A stretch of DNA of 64,000 nucleotides. It comes from Acidimicrobiaceae bacterium. Lineage in GTDB: Bacteria; Actinomycetota; Acidimicrobiia; Acidimicrobiales; Acidimicrobiaceae. A program made the translations under genes and the position numbers. Every line of letters starts with the position of its first letter. Positions within the stretch are counted from its first letter, which is position 1. Where the stretch lies: NCBI GenBank assembly GCA_013044385.1, contig JABEUN010000064.1:1-64000 (forward strand), written 5' to 3'. A model generated the notes under the pieces. The model made no database searches. It saw only the letters and a list, made by a program, of their open reading frames with translations, and was not told the DNA's origin. Shown one piece after another: positions 29,188 to 37,852 of this stretch.

Positions 29188-30396
29188 CTAAAGTTCAAAG
29201 GCGGTGTGCAAAGCGACGACCGCTGGTTCGACCATCTCCTGCCGAACTACGCAGGAGATCCGAATAGCCGATGTTGAGATCATCTCGATATTGATCCCCT
29301 CCTTGGCCAGCGTTCCAAACATCTTCGCAGTCACGCCAGGGTGACTCTTCATGCCAGCACCGACTAGAGAGACCCTACCGATCTTGTCATCTGCCAACAC
29401 CTGCTTCGCTCCGACCTCGTCGGCGATCCTGGAGGCCGCCTCCAGCGAGTGAGACAGATCGGTTCTTGGCACCGTAAATGAGATGTCGGTATATCCTTCG
29501 ACCGAGGTGTTCTGGACGATCATATCCACGTTGACTCCCGCCGCAGCTACGGCGGTGAAGATCCTTGCCGCCACACCCGGCTGATCGGGGACGTGTCTGA
29601 CCGTCACCTTCGCCTCCGACGTGTCGTGACTTATGGCTGACACTACGGGCTGCTCCATCGTTGAATCCTCCTCTTTGACCCATGTACCCGGCTCCCACGT
29701 AAAGCTCGATCTGACGTGGAGCGGAACATGGAAATTTCGGGCAAACTCGACCGATCTGAGCGCAAGGACCCGCCCTCCAGATGCCGCCAACTCCAACATC
29801 TCCTCAAACGAGATCTGTGGAATCTTGTGGGCAGACGGAACGACTCGCGGATCTGCTGTAAACACCCCGGATACGTCGGTGTAGATCTCGCAGACGTCGG
29901 CTCCCAAAGTGGCCGCAAGCGCAACAGCTGTGGTGTCCGAGCCGCCCCGCCCAAGCGTGGTTATATCCCTCGACGTAGATACCCCTTGGAAGCCCGCCAC
30001 CACCGGCACGATCCCAGCTGCTATGGCCTCCACCAGCCTATCTGGCTTAATTTCGAGGATTTTTGCCTTGGTGTGATCGGTGTCAGTTATGATTCCGGCC
30101 TGCGATCCGGTAAAGGACAAGGCGGGCACACCTAGGTCAGAAAGCGCCATGCAGAGCAGCGCCATGGAGATACGCTCCCCCGAGGTCAGCAGCATGTCCA
30201 TCTCGCGCGGTGGCTGGGTATCAGACACATCTTTAGAGAGCCTTATCAGATCGTCAGTTGTTTTTCCCATAGCAGAGACAACCACGACCACATCACGTCC
30301 GCCACGCTTGGTGCGGGCGACGTGATCTGCGACCGCCCTGATCCTGTCGGCGTCCCCGACCGATGTACCACCAAACTTCTGAACGACCAAACTCAC
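29188..30396 (-). CDS. lysC: Aspartate kinase
   Basis: The kinase phosphorylates aspartate in the first step of the aspartate-family pathway. The N-terminal motif is VQKFGGTSVGD, the catalytic domain contains LLTSGERISMALL and LGRGGSDTTAVALAA, and the C-terminal 150 residues contain two ACT domains (VSISHD to the end, including GAGMKSHPGVTAKMF), which bind lysine and/or threonine as feedback inhibitors. GTG 30396 is the start. The length of 402 residues suits the actinobacterial type, in which an internal start can also produce a beta chain. Confidence 0.95.
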   Translation of the reverse strand: MSLVVQKFGGTSVGDADRIRAVADHVARTKRGGRDVVVVVSAMGKTTDDLIRLSKDVSDTQPPREMDMLLTSGERISMALLCMALSDLGVPALSFTGSQAGIITDTDHTKAKILEIKPDRLVEAIAAGIVPVVAGFQGVSTSRDITTLGRGGSDTTAVALAATLGADVCEIYTDVSGVFTADPRVVPSAHKIPQISFEEMLELAASGGRVLALRSVEFARNFHVPLHVRSSFTWEPGTWVKEEDSTMEQPVVSAISHDTSEAKVTVRHVPDQPGVAARIFTAVAAAGVNVDMIVQNTSVEGYTDISFTVPRTDLSHSLEAASRIADEVGAKQVLADDKIGRVSLVGAGMKSHPGVTAKMFGTLAKEGINIEMISTSAIRISCVVRQEMVEPAVVALHTAFEL

Positions 30397-30542
30397 GCAG
30401 ACAAGCTAGTTGCCGTAAGGGTCAGGGTCCGGCGTGAGCACCCTTTCCCCGAGCGCGAAGTGGGATAATTCTGAACGAATGGAGTGCGTCACATCAGTCC
30501 AGCACTCCGGTTGAGGTTAACTTCCGACTATCTTGATTGATC

Positions 30543-31337
30543 GTGCCAAGTCCAAAGAGAGAACGAATCAGAGAGAACCAGCGCCGCCTGAAGGAGATAA
30601 GAGACCAACAGGAGAAGAGGCGGAAGCAGCGACGACTCATTTTTAGCTTCACCCCAGTTGTAGTTGTGATTCTGGGCATCTTGATCTACCAGACGACCAA
30701 GGGGCCGTCGAAGACCAGCGCGTCGTCCAAAACGAACTCCACCACCGCCACGACGACGAGTGTTACCCCAACGACGGCAAACCTGGCCAACGTCGTCTGT
30801 CCGAATTTCAACGGTTCGTCTCCACGTTACGAGCACTTTTCAAGCGCCCCTCCAATGTGCATCAATCCAGCCAACACCTATGTAGCAAATGTCCAGACTG
30901 ACGTCGGAAGCTTCCAGATCACACTCAACTCGAAGTTGGCGCCCAAGACTGTCAACAACTTCGTGTTTCTCGCCCTTTACCACTTCTACGATGGACTGAT
31001 CTTCCACAGGGTCATACCTGGATTTGTCGTCCAGGGCGGAGATCCGCTCGGAACGGGTGCCGGTGGACCTGGTTATCAGTTTGCAGATGAGCTCCCACCA
31101 GCTGGGTCTTACAAAATCGGAACCGTTGCCATGGCTAACTCCGGACCGAATACAAACGGCAGTCAGTTCTTCATCGTCACGGGACCTTCAGGCGAACAGC
31201 TCCCGCCCAAGTACTCGATTTTCGGTCAGGTCACCTCTGGCATGAGCGTCGTCAATGCTATTTCGGCCGACGGCTCACCCTCAGGAACACCGGTCAAGGT
31301 CCACAAGATGATAAAGGTAACAATCACGCAGTCATAG
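30543..31337 (+). CDS. Membrane-anchored cyclophilin-type peptidyl-prolyl isomerase
   Basis: A charged, helix-forming N-terminus (about 35 residues of Arg, Lys, Glu and Gln), one membrane helix (VVVVILGILIYQT) and a Ser/Thr linker precede an extracellular cyclophilin domain. Signature parts are FHRVIPGFVVQGGDP, GTVAMANSGPNTNGSQFFI and the tail FGQVTSGMSVV, so the Arg and Gln active-site residues are present. TTG 30537 or GTG 30543 may start translation. A hairpin, GGAGTGC with GCACTCC (30481-30508), lies in the leader. The next gene encodes a close paralogue. Confidence 0.9.
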   Translation: MPSPKRERIRENQRRLKEIRDQQEKRRKQRRLIFSFTPVVVVILGILIYQTTKGPSKTSASSKTNSTTATTTSVTPTTANLANVVCPNFNGSSPRYEHFSSAPPMCINPANTYVANVQTDVGSFQITLNSKLAPKTVNNFVFLALYHFYDGLIFHRVIPGFVVQGGDPLGTGAGGPGYQFADELPPAGSYKIGTVAMANSGPNTNGSQFFIVTGPSGEQLPPKYSIFGQVTSGMSVVNAISADGSPSGTPVKVHKMIKVTITQS

Positions 31338-31357
31338 GAAGATCTAGACAGATCTTC
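31338..31357 (+). terminator. Hairpin between the two cyclophilin genes
   Basis: GAAGATCT and AGATCTTC form a perfect 8-bp stem with an AGAC loop directly after the upstream TAG. No U-run follows, so it may be a weak terminator or a processing and stability element that sets the ratio of the two isomerases. Confidence 0.4.
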
Positions 31358-31385
31358 AATCGAATACAGCTGAGAAGGAGTTGAA

Positions 31386-31952
31386 ATGGCGTTCGGCAAA
31401 AAGGCACATCCCGCACCCAACATGGATGGATCCAGCCCCAAAACCCAGAAGTTCGACGCCCCACCGGATTTCATGATCGACCCCGAACTCACCTACGTGG
31501 CTAAGTTCGTGACCAATCACGGTGAGTTCACCGTCGAGCTTGATGCCAAAAGGGCACCAGTCACCGTGAACAACTTCGTGTTCCTCGCCCTATACCACTA
31601 CTACGACGGACTGGCGTTCCACAGGATCATTCCAGGCTTCGTCATACAAGGAGGGGATCCGGTAGGAAACGGAACCGGCGGACCCGGTTACAGGTTTAGA
31701 GACGAACTACCCAAGCAGGGTGAGTACCGAAGCGGATCGCTCGCTATGGCGAACGCCGGACCCAACACCAACGGGAGCCAGTTCTTCATCATCACAGGGC
31801 CGGCGGGCGTTGGATTGAACCCTGCATATGCACTATTTGGGCAGGTAACAGAGGGAATGGAGACTGTGATGGCCATCGAGTCGATGGGTTCGCAGTCCGG
31901 AACTCCCACGAGCCCCTGCATCATGGAGTCTGTGACTATTTCGGTACTCTGA
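31386..31952 (+). CDS. Cyclophilin-type peptidyl-prolyl isomerase, cytoplasmic paralogue
   Basis: This is the same cyclophilin core as the upstream protein (VNNFVFLALYHYYDGLAFHR, IPGFVIQGGDPVGNG, AMANAGPNTNGSQFFI), but without a signal or membrane anchor, so it acts in the cytoplasm. The near-identical motif spacing suggests a tandem duplication followed by loss or gain of the anchor. ATG 31386 is preceded by GAAGGAG. It could share a transcript with the upstream gene through the hairpin at 31338. Confidence 0.92.
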   Translation: MAFGKKAHPAPNMDGSSPKTQKFDAPPDFMIDPELTYVAKFVTNHGEFTVELDAKRAPVTVNNFVFLALYHYYDGLAFHRIIPGFVIQGGDPVGNGTGGPGYRFRDELPKQGEYRSGSLAMANAGPNTNGSQFFIITGPAGVGLNPAYALFGQVTEGMETVMAIESMGSQSGTPTSPCIMESVTISVL

Positions 31953-31988
31953 ATCGGCTAACCGCCGTCGAACTGGTCGCCGAAGAAC

Positions 31989-32693
31989 TCAGATCAGGGT
32001 AACCCTTGATTCGAGTTCTTCGAGTTCCATGTTCTCACCATTCGAGAAGAGTCTGGCAGAGCCGAAACCCTCCACGCGCCAGACTCCAGCTGCTGATCTG
32101 ATCAACGCCGTCCGCTCATCCACGCCGGCAACAACGACGTCCCCACGAGCAGCAATTGCGACTGTCCGACTCTCTTTTTCCTTGTCCCAAGTGTCAAAAT
32201 GTGGAACGAAGGCGACGTTTTTGACCAGACCCAATCCGACCGTCAACGCCCCGCCACGCGGGTCCGACATCGGGTCGGTCAACACCATTGCACCTGCCGA
32301 AGAGCCCGCAAGAGTTGCGCCACCTTTCCAAGCTGCGACCAGAGCATCCAAAGCTGGCGTCGCTTTGAGCACCGATCGCAGATGCATCGGTGACCCACCA
32401 GATAGGTAGATGAAGTTTGAAGACCTTATGCGATCGATCATCACCTCATCAAACGCGTCGCGTCGCTCCAGAAGCATCACAGCTTCCACCTTCGCCCCGA
32501 GACTGCTGAAGTAGTCTGTGGCAGACACGACAGCCCTCTGGGGATATTCGAATGCGGCCGCTGTGGGGAGCAACGTGATGACGTTGTCTTTGGACTCCTC
32601 GATCAGTGTCCTGTCGAAGCTGCACCCATCTCGCCATTCCGCGCCACCAACAAGTGCTAGCGTCCCACGGGTCTGCCTGATCTTGGAGGACAT
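31989..32693 (-). CDS. Peptidase S51 / cyanophycinase-like protein
   Basis: The protein has a class I glutamine-amidotransferase-like fold, with the nucleophile Ser in LAGSSAGAMVL, a typical YLSGGSPMHL segment before it, and an N-terminal GTLALVGGAEWRDG. The family covers dipeptidase E and cyanophycinase. At 234 residues it is close to dipeptidase E length. Its substrate is unknown; no cyanophycin synthetase gene is in the window. Confidence 0.8.
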   Translation of the reverse strand: MSSKIRQTRGTLALVGGAEWRDGCSFDRTLIEESKDNVITLLPTAAAFEYPQRAVVSATDYFSSLGAKVEAVMLLERRDAFDEVMIDRIRSSNFIYLSGGSPMHLRSVLKATPALDALVAAWKGGATLAGSSAGAMVLTDPMSDPRGGALTVGLGLVKNVAFVPHFDTWDKEKESRTVAIAARGDVVVAGVDERTALIRSAAGVWRVEGFGSARLFSNGENMELEELESRVTLI

Positions 32694-32921
32694 CTCTGAG
32701 CTTCACAACCTTCCGGAATCGGTCCAACCAAGGGAAACCTAGCCGTACCTCTATCAGATCCGGCAACTAGCAGTGGGTTCAAGAGAATTATGCGTAGATC
32801 CAAATGGTAATGCCACCCGAATTTAGCTGACGTGTGGGTCAACCGTGTTCTAACTCTTTTCAGATTGTGCCAATCACGACTGCACTTGGGGACCATCTCC
32901 GGGCCAATCCATTCCCTCACT

Positions 32922-33653
32922 TCACGGCTGCGTGGAGCTCGCCGAGCCTATGACTCCAGATTTGAAAAATGGCCAACCCATCGGTCTTCTAAATGCACGA
33001 GATTCTGGATGAAAACCCGCGTCCTCCAGGAGCTTCAAAGGATCGGAGTTGAGCCGGCACCCACCTGTGGCTGAAGTCCAGATGGGTGCGAACCCCGACT
33101 GAAATTGGACAAACTTCGGATTCGTGGTGCATGTATGCTCGATAAAGTAGATCTTCCCGTCAGCCTTCAGGACATTCTTCAGCCTTGTCAAGGAGTGCAA
33201 AGGATCCTCAATCGAACAGAGGGAAAACGAGAAGACAACCTGGTCGAAACTAGCGGGTCTTAATATTCCGCGGTCCAGCGCCTGACCAACGGTTGTGTCG
33301 ATGATTGTTACCCGCTCTTTGACACCTAGGCGAACAACTCGTTCCTTCAGTGCCGCAACACAAGCTACATCCGGTTCAAGCAGCGTAATTGTCGAGGCAT
33401 TCAGCAAGCCAGCCAACGAGGAGCCTGTCCCCGAACCCACCTCAAGAAGATCGCCCCCAGCAGGAATGCCGAGCATCATGCGAGACTTGTCGAGTCCGAG
33501 GGGGCGGTACGCGATCTCGAGTAGGCCAAGAGTTTTTGCAAGCGCTTTGGACGTCACAAACCTTTTAAAGCTGGCCTCGGGCACCCAACTGTCCCCCCCC
33601 TCGCTGAACCTCCATTTAACCCTACCCGGACAGCCGAGGCGGTCCAGGGTCAA
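32922..33653 (-). CDS. Class I SAM-dependent methyltransferase
   Basis: Motif I is LLEVGSGTGSSLAG, motif II is the acidic LLEPD, and motif IV is SFDQVVFSFSLCSIEDP. The C-terminal YFIEHTCT resembles the METTL7/UbiE-like group. The substrate is unknown. The N-terminal 30 residues before SFKRFVT do not fit the family well, so the start may be further in. It follows the YceI-like gene by 22 bp in the same orientation, so the two are probably one operon. Confidence 0.77.
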   Translation of the reverse strand: MTLDRLGCPGRVKWRFSEGGDSWVPEASFKRFVTSKALAKTLGLLEIAYRPLGLDKSRMMLGIPAGGDLLEVGSGTGSSLAGLLNASTITLLEPDVACVAALKERVVRLGVKERVTIIDTTVGQALDRGILRPASFDQVVFSFSLCSIEDPLHSLTRLKNVLKADGKIYFIEHTCTTNPKFVQFQSGFAPIWTSATGGCRLNSDPLKLLEDAGFHPESRAFRRPMGWPFFKSGVIGSASSTQP

Positions 33654-33675
33654 GGTAGCTCGTGGGCGAGAGGGA

Positions 33676-34245
33676 TCACTTCAGCTCTGATGCCGTGAGT
33701 ACAACCTCCGTTTCAATTTTTGAAAGCCTGAAATCCAGTTCGAAGCTTACGATGACCTTCGGTGAGAAGCTGAGTAGATCTCTCCTTTTCAGGCCGATGT
33801 TCCGGAGATCGACGCGACCACTGCCGGACACTCGGGCGACCTCATCCCCTATCCAATCAATTGCCGTTGCACGCAGACTCTGTCGGGACGACATCCCGCG
33901 AGCCTCGAGCGAACCGACCACCCTGAACCCTCTTACCAGCGGCTGAAAGTCAGTCGAGAAGAAACGCAGATCCTCGTGACCATTCCTCCGCAGGATACCC
34001 TTAGCTACTATCCTTCTGCCAAGACGAGGTCTGGACGTGACTATGTTCTCCGGGTCGATCTGTACCGACAGCGAAACCGGGACACCGGCTTCATCCACTT
34101 CGACCTCCGCCGACAACACCCGCAGACGGGCGCTTGCGACTACAATCCCCAAGCGCTTTGCCAGAACTAACACCCCGGAGTCAGTTAGATCTGCTATCCA
34201 CGTTCCACACTTGGCAATCTCGTGCAGACTCCTAGTTGACACCAA
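33676..34245 (-). CDS. YceI-like protein
   Basis: The segments GTWIADLTDSGVLVLAKRLG, RNGHEDLRFFSTDF and SGRVDLRNIGLKRRD follow the order of the YceI lipocalin-like barrel, which binds polyisoprenoid or similar lipids. There is no signal peptide, so it is cytoplasmic. At 189 residues it has the normal size. Identification is by motif shape and is moderate. The methyltransferase gene lies just downstream. Confidence 0.65.
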   Translation of the reverse strand: MVSTRSLHEIAKCGTWIADLTDSGVLVLAKRLGIVVASARLRVLSAEVEVDEAGVPVSLSVQIDPENIVTSRPRLGRRIVAKGILRRNGHEDLRFFSTDFQPLVRGFRVVGSLEARGMSSRQSLRATAIDWIGDEVARVSGSGRVDLRNIGLKRRDLLSFSPKVIVSFELDFRLSKIETEVVLTASELK

Positions 34246-34410
34246 CTCCTCCCTTCGCTGTTGGAAGACTCAGTTGGACAACACCTCACCAGCTATCAAC
34301 ATTTAAGTCCAAACACTTATTTCTTACAATTCGAGCTTCCAAACATACTGAGCAGGTAGCCACCTGTCAGTTCTGCCTGCTCTGCGGATCCAGAACGGAT
34401 CAGGCCGTAG

Positions 34411-34618
34411 GACATTTTCTCGGCAAACTCGCACGAACATGCGGCAAACGCAATCAAATCAGGGAGATTCGCTCCCGAAATCATCCCGGTATCAATTCCT
34501 CAGAGGAAGGGTGACCCGATCGTCGTCGACACCGACGAGGGCGTAAGGCCGGGCACCACTACTGAGTCGGTCTCTAAGCTGCGACCTGCATTCGACCAAT
34601 CCGGTACCATAACTGCAG
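34411..34618 (+). pseudogene. Fragment of an acetyl-CoA acetyltransferase gene
   Basis: These 208 bp align without gaps to 52249-52456 inside the intact thiolase gene, with nine differences by my count (about 96% identity). The codon frame is intact over the whole segment: it reads FSANSHEHAANAIKSGRFAP, then on to KLRPAFDQSGTIT. The flanks show no similarity. The piece lacks the N-terminal half with the nucleophilic Cys and the C-terminal half with the His and second Cys, so it cannot be functional. Five of the nine changes alter no residue, suggesting coding constraint before fragmentation or recent gene conversion. Confidence 0.85.
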
Positions 34619-34771
34619 CTCGCACGGCCCTTCCGAACTCTATTGTTTCAGCTCTAGTTCAGATGGGCGAGCCAGAATCCCCTGGTGGCGGGGGCACCAA
34701 CTGGTTGGTTTTGTCGGCGAGATCGTTCCAGGTGAGCCCTTTGCCTAAGTGCCCAACCCAAAATGAGGATC

Positions 34772-34789
34772 GATGGGCCATGGCCCATC
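34772..34789. repeat. 18-bp perfect palindrome
   Basis: GATGGGCCATGGCCCATC is its own reverse complement. It lies 90 bp upstream of the 3-hydroxybutyryl-CoA dehydrogenase start, a position suited to an operator for this gene and the following mutase. No regulator is assigned. Confidence 0.5.
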
Positions 34790-34878
34790 CAACGACCTCA
34801 ACAAGAACGAGGGCCTACTCAGCCAATTAGATCCTCTCTGGTAAGCAAGCCGCCGGCATTATTGAGTAGGTTGGGGTA

Positions 34879-35730
34879 ATGAACATAAGTAAGGTCGGCG
34901 TTGTGGGATCGGGGATCATGGGATCTGGAATCGCTGAGGTGGCGATGATCTCCGGATTTGAAGTGGTACTGAGGTCGAGGAGGCAGGAGAGCGCAGTATC
35001 GATGGTCGGTGCGATCGAAAGATCGCTCGCAAAGCGAGTGGAACGTCAGAAGATGACCGCCGAAGATGCACGAGACGCCCTTGCACGACTCCTAGCCACC
35101 ACTGACATCGACGAACTCGGCGACTGCGATCTAGTAATCGAGTCGGTGGTCGAGGACCTCGAGGTAAAAAGACACCTCTTTGAGCATCTCGACCGGATTG
35201 TCAAGCCCCACGCGATCCTAGCCACAAACACCTCGACACTGCCGGTGGTCGACATGGCGATGGCGACCAAGCGTCCCGATTCAGTCTGCGGAATCCACTT
35301 CTTCAATCCGGCAGTCGCTATGACCCTGGTCGAAGTTGTACGACCACTAACCGCGTCCGAAGACACTATCCAAGCCGCCCTCAACTTCGCCAAGGTTTGC
35401 GGAAAAGAGCCCGTCCTGGTAAAAGATGAAGCCGGCTTCGTTGTAAACGCCCTTCTGTTTCCATATCTCAACAATGCCGTAAGGCTGTACGAGCGAGGGG
35501 TCGCCACCGCAATTGAGATCGACAAGTCGATGAAGTTAGGGTGTGGCTTCCCCATGGGGCCCCTCGCACTTTTGGACTTGGTAGGACTCGACACCTCCAT
35601 TGCAATCCTCGATGCGTTGTACAAGGAGTTCGGCGACCCCGGATCTCTGGCTGCACCGACTCTTCGGAGGATGGTCGCTGCTGGTCACCTCGGCAAAAAG
35701 AGTAGACACGGCTTCTACGACTACCATTGA
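34879..35730 (+). CDS. 3-hydroxybutyryl-CoA dehydrogenase
   Basis: This NAD(P)-dependent enzyme reduces acetoacetyl-CoA to (S)-3-hydroxybutyryl-CoA or runs in reverse. The Rossmann motif is GVVGSGIMGSGIAEVA, the catalytic His is in HFFNPAVAMTLVEVV, and the C-terminal domain has GFVVNALLFPYLNNAV and GCGFPMGPLALLDLVGLD. Length 283 residues, as in PaaH/Hbd. The ethylmalonyl-CoA mutase gene follows after 75 bp. The thiolase relic upstream suggests the ancestral order thiolase-dehydrogenase-mutase. Confidence 0.93.
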   Translation: MNISKVGVVGSGIMGSGIAEVAMISGFEVVLRSRRQESAVSMVGAIERSLAKRVERQKMTAEDARDALARLLATTDIDELGDCDLVIESVVEDLEVKRHLFEHLDRIVKPHAILATNTSTLPVVDMAMATKRPDSVCGIHFFNPAVAMTLVEVVRPLTASEDTIQAALNFAKVCGKEPVLVKDEAGFVVNALLFPYLNNAVRLYERGVATAIEIDKSMKLGCGFPMGPLALLDLVGLDTSIAILDALYKEFGDPGSLAAPTLRRMVAAGHLGKKSRHGFYDYH

Positions 35731-35805
35731 TAAACTGGGAATCCGCTTCATATCGGACCCCGTGATCAGAGCCCGATCCAGCTCCCGAAAGGTACGGACG
35801 TAACG

Positions 35806-37818
35806 ATGTCTTGTTCAACGGAAGGGTCCGGGTTCAAAAAGGCAGCGGCGCATCTCGACAGGACTGACAGCCCATGGGTCATGAGGACCTACTCCGGGCA
35901 CTCTTCCGCAAGCGCATCCAACGAACTCTATCGACTCAATTTGGCAAAGGGACAGACGGGACTGTCCATTGCTTTCGATCTGCCAACACAGATCGGTTAT
36001 GATCCGGACGCCGACCAATCAAGAGGTGAGGTCGGCAAGGTCGGGGTACCCGTAGCTCATTTGGGTCAGATGGAACAACTCTTCGCCGACATACCGATCG
36101 AGCAGATGAACACCTCAATGACAATCAATGCGACTGCCGCGTGGCTCCTTGGACTTTACATAGCGTTGGCCGAGTCCAGAGGCGTCGACAAGTCGTTGCT
36201 GTCAGGTACCACACAGAACGACATTGTCAAAGAGTATCTATCCCGGGGTACCTTCATCTTCCCTCCCGATGCATCTCGACGTCTGATCGTCGACATGATC
36301 TCCTACACGGTGACCAACGTTCCCAAGTGGAATCCGATCAACATCTGTTCCTACCACCTCCAAGAGGCGGGGGCCACTCCTGTCCAAGAGGTCGCATACG
36401 CGTTGGCAACCGCCGTCGGGGTGCTCGACGCGACCCGGGAGTCCGGTCAGATACCAGATGATGACTTTCCTCAGGTTGTGGGCCGGATCTCGTTCTTCGT
36501 GAACTCTGGCATTCGCTTCATCGAAGAGAATGCAAAGATGCGGGCCTTCACCAGGTTGTGGGACCGTATCTGTACGGACAGATACGGAGTGACAGACGAG
36601 AAGCTGCGCCGCTTCCGTTACGGGGTCCAAGTGAACTCATTGGGCCTGACCGAGCAGCAGCCTGAGAACAATGTTCCACGGATCGTACTTGAGGCTCTTG
36701 GAGTTCTACTTTCACGAGATGCTAGGGCACGCGCCCTCCAACTGCCCGCCTGGAACGAAGCACTCGGCCTTCCTAGACCGTGGGATCAGCAGTGGTCTCT
36801 GAGAATCCAACAGATCCTCGCTTACGAAACAGACCTACTCGACTATCCAGACATATTCGAAGGCTCCAAGGTCATGGACGGCTTGGTTCACGAGATCGAA
36901 TCAGAGGCTTGGAGCGAGCTGACGGAGATCCTCGACAATGGTGGGATCTTCAACTACATCGATGAATTGAAATCAAGGCTGGTCAGGAGCCAGGCAGAAC
37001 GAACAGCGTCGATTGAATCGGGGGGACTAAAGGTCGTTGGCGTCAATATCTTCACCGAGACAGCAGCTGGACCACTTTCGAATCCCGATTCAGGCACACA
37101 CCTCGTAATCGACCCCGCCGTGGAGCAGGCGATGATCCACGACGTCATCGCCTGGCGGCGAGATAGGGACGCTGAACGGGTGGAGAGGGCACTCCAGGCA
37201 CTACGTGACGCCGCCAAGAGCGACACCAACATAATGATCCCTACCATCGAGCTTGCGTTGGCCGGCGGAACCACGGGAGAGTGGACCGAGGTTCTGAGGG
37301 ACACCTTCGGTGAGTACAGGGCGCCAACCGGAGTATCTGGAGGAGTAGGCCGGCGCGAGAAACAGATGTCCCGCATTGCCCAACAGGCCAGGTCGCTCCC
37401 AGGTGGTCCGCCTCGACTTCTCGTTGCGAAGCCCGGACTAGATGGTCACTCAAACGGCGCAGAACAGATTGCAGTTGCTGCTAGAGACGCAGGTTTTGAG
37501 GTCGTTTACCAGGGGATCCGTCTCACTCCAGAACAGATTGCAGTTGCTGCTAGAGACGAGGACGTGGATCTCGTCGGCATCTCGATTCTCTCCGGATCTC
37601 ATTTGGAACTGGTTCCACAGGTCGTCACAGCGCTCTTGCACCAAGGCGTCGACGCAGAGGTGATAGTAGGTGGTATCATTCCCGCTGCTGATGCCGCCAA
37701 ACTCCAGGAATCCGGCGTGGCAAGGATATATACGCCTAAGGATTACGAGATATCCGCGATCATGGAGGATCTTTTGAAATTGACGATCCGACATAGAGCG
37801 AGAACCGAATCTGATTAG
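35806..37818 (+). CDS. ecm: Ethylmalonyl-CoA mutase (MeaA type, B12-dependent)
   Basis: A single chain of 670 residues carries the acyl-CoA mutase barrel and a C-terminal cobalamin domain. The base-off motif DxHxxG is D546-G-H548-S-N-G551. The segments RTYSGHSSASASNELYR, STTINATA-like MNTSMTINATAAWLL and PRPWDQQWSLRIQQILAYE match MeaA/Ecm rather than methylmalonyl-CoA mutase, which has a longer or two-subunit form. It converts ethylmalonyl-CoA to methylsuccinyl-CoA after crotonyl-CoA carboxylase/reductase. The codons for EQIAVAARD occur twice as an exact 30-bp repeat. It follows the dehydrogenase by 75 bp. Confidence 0.9.
   Translation: MSCSTEGSGFKKAAAHLDRTDSPWVMRTYSGHSSASASNELYRLNLAKGQTGLSIAFDLPTQIGYDPDADQSRGEVGKVGVPVAHLGQMEQLFADIPIEQMNTSMTINATAAWLLGLYIALAESRGVDKSLLSGTTQNDIVKEYLSRGTFIFPPDASRRLIVDMISYTVTNVPKWNPINICSYHLQEAGATPVQEVAYALATAVGVLDATRESGQIPDDDFPQVVGRISFFVNSGIRFIEENAKMRAFTRLWDRICTDRYGVTDEKLRRFRYGVQVNSLGLTEQQPENNVPRIVLEALGVLLSRDARARALQLPAWNEALGLPRPWDQQWSLRIQQILAYETDLLDYPDIFEGSKVMDGLVHEIESEAWSELTEILDNGGIFNYIDELKSRLVRSQAERTASIESGGLKVVGVNIFTETAAGPLSNPDSGTHLVIDPAVEQAMIHDVIAWRRDRDAERVERALQALRDAAKSDTNIMIPTIELALAGGTTGEWTEVLRDTFGEYRAPTGVSGGVGRREKQMSRIAQQARSLPGGPPRLLVAKPGLDGHSNGAEQIAVAARDAGFEVVYQGIRLTPEQIAVAARDEDVDLVGISILSGSHLELVPQVVTALLHQGVDAEVIVGGIIPAADAAKLQESGVARIYTPKDYEISAIMEDLLKLTIRHRARTESD
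37460..37489 (+). repeat. Exact direct repeat in ecm, copy 1
   Basis: Thirty bases beginning CAGAACAGATTGCAG encode EQIAVAARD in the helix after the DxHxxG loop of the B12 domain. They recur without change at 37529-37558, offset by 69 bp. Confidence 0.9.
37529..37558 (+). repeat. Exact direct repeat in ecm, copy 2
   Basis: This is the second identical copy of the 30-bp unit, again encoding EQIAVAARD, now after GIRLTP. The protein aligns to MeaA without an insertion, so the repeat replaced the native second helix codons rather than adding residues. Confidence 0.9.
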
Positions 37819-37827
37819 ATTCGGTTC
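37802..37827 (+). terminator. Terminator-like hairpin overlapping the ecm stop codon
   Basis: GAACCGAATCT pairs with AGATTCGGTTC in an 11-bp perfect stem with a GATT loop. The ecm TAG (37816-37818) lies inside the loop and second arm. Only a short T-rich stretch follows. Confidence 0.6.
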
Positions 37828-37852
37828 TTAGAGTCTCTAATCAAACTTCAAA

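Larger units (their letters stand above)
34246..34878. other. Gene-free stretch carrying a thiolase relic and a palindrome
   Basis: There is no intact gene over about 630 bp between the YceI-like gene and 3-hydroxybutyryl-CoA dehydrogenase. It contains the 208-bp thiolase fragment (34411-34618) and an 18-bp perfect palindrome (34772-34789). The rest I cannot assign; it may include further remains of a lost gene upstream of the dehydrogenase. Confidence 0.6.

Noticed and set aside
30397-30542. Lysine riboswitch upstream of lysC
   Set aside because: The 140-bp gap shows no riboswitch-like conserved elements on the minus strand; only a short hairpin on the plus strand was seen.
37460-37558. CRISPR-like direct repeats
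   Set aside because: There are only two copies, 39 bp of intervening sequence, and both lie within the reading frame of ecm.
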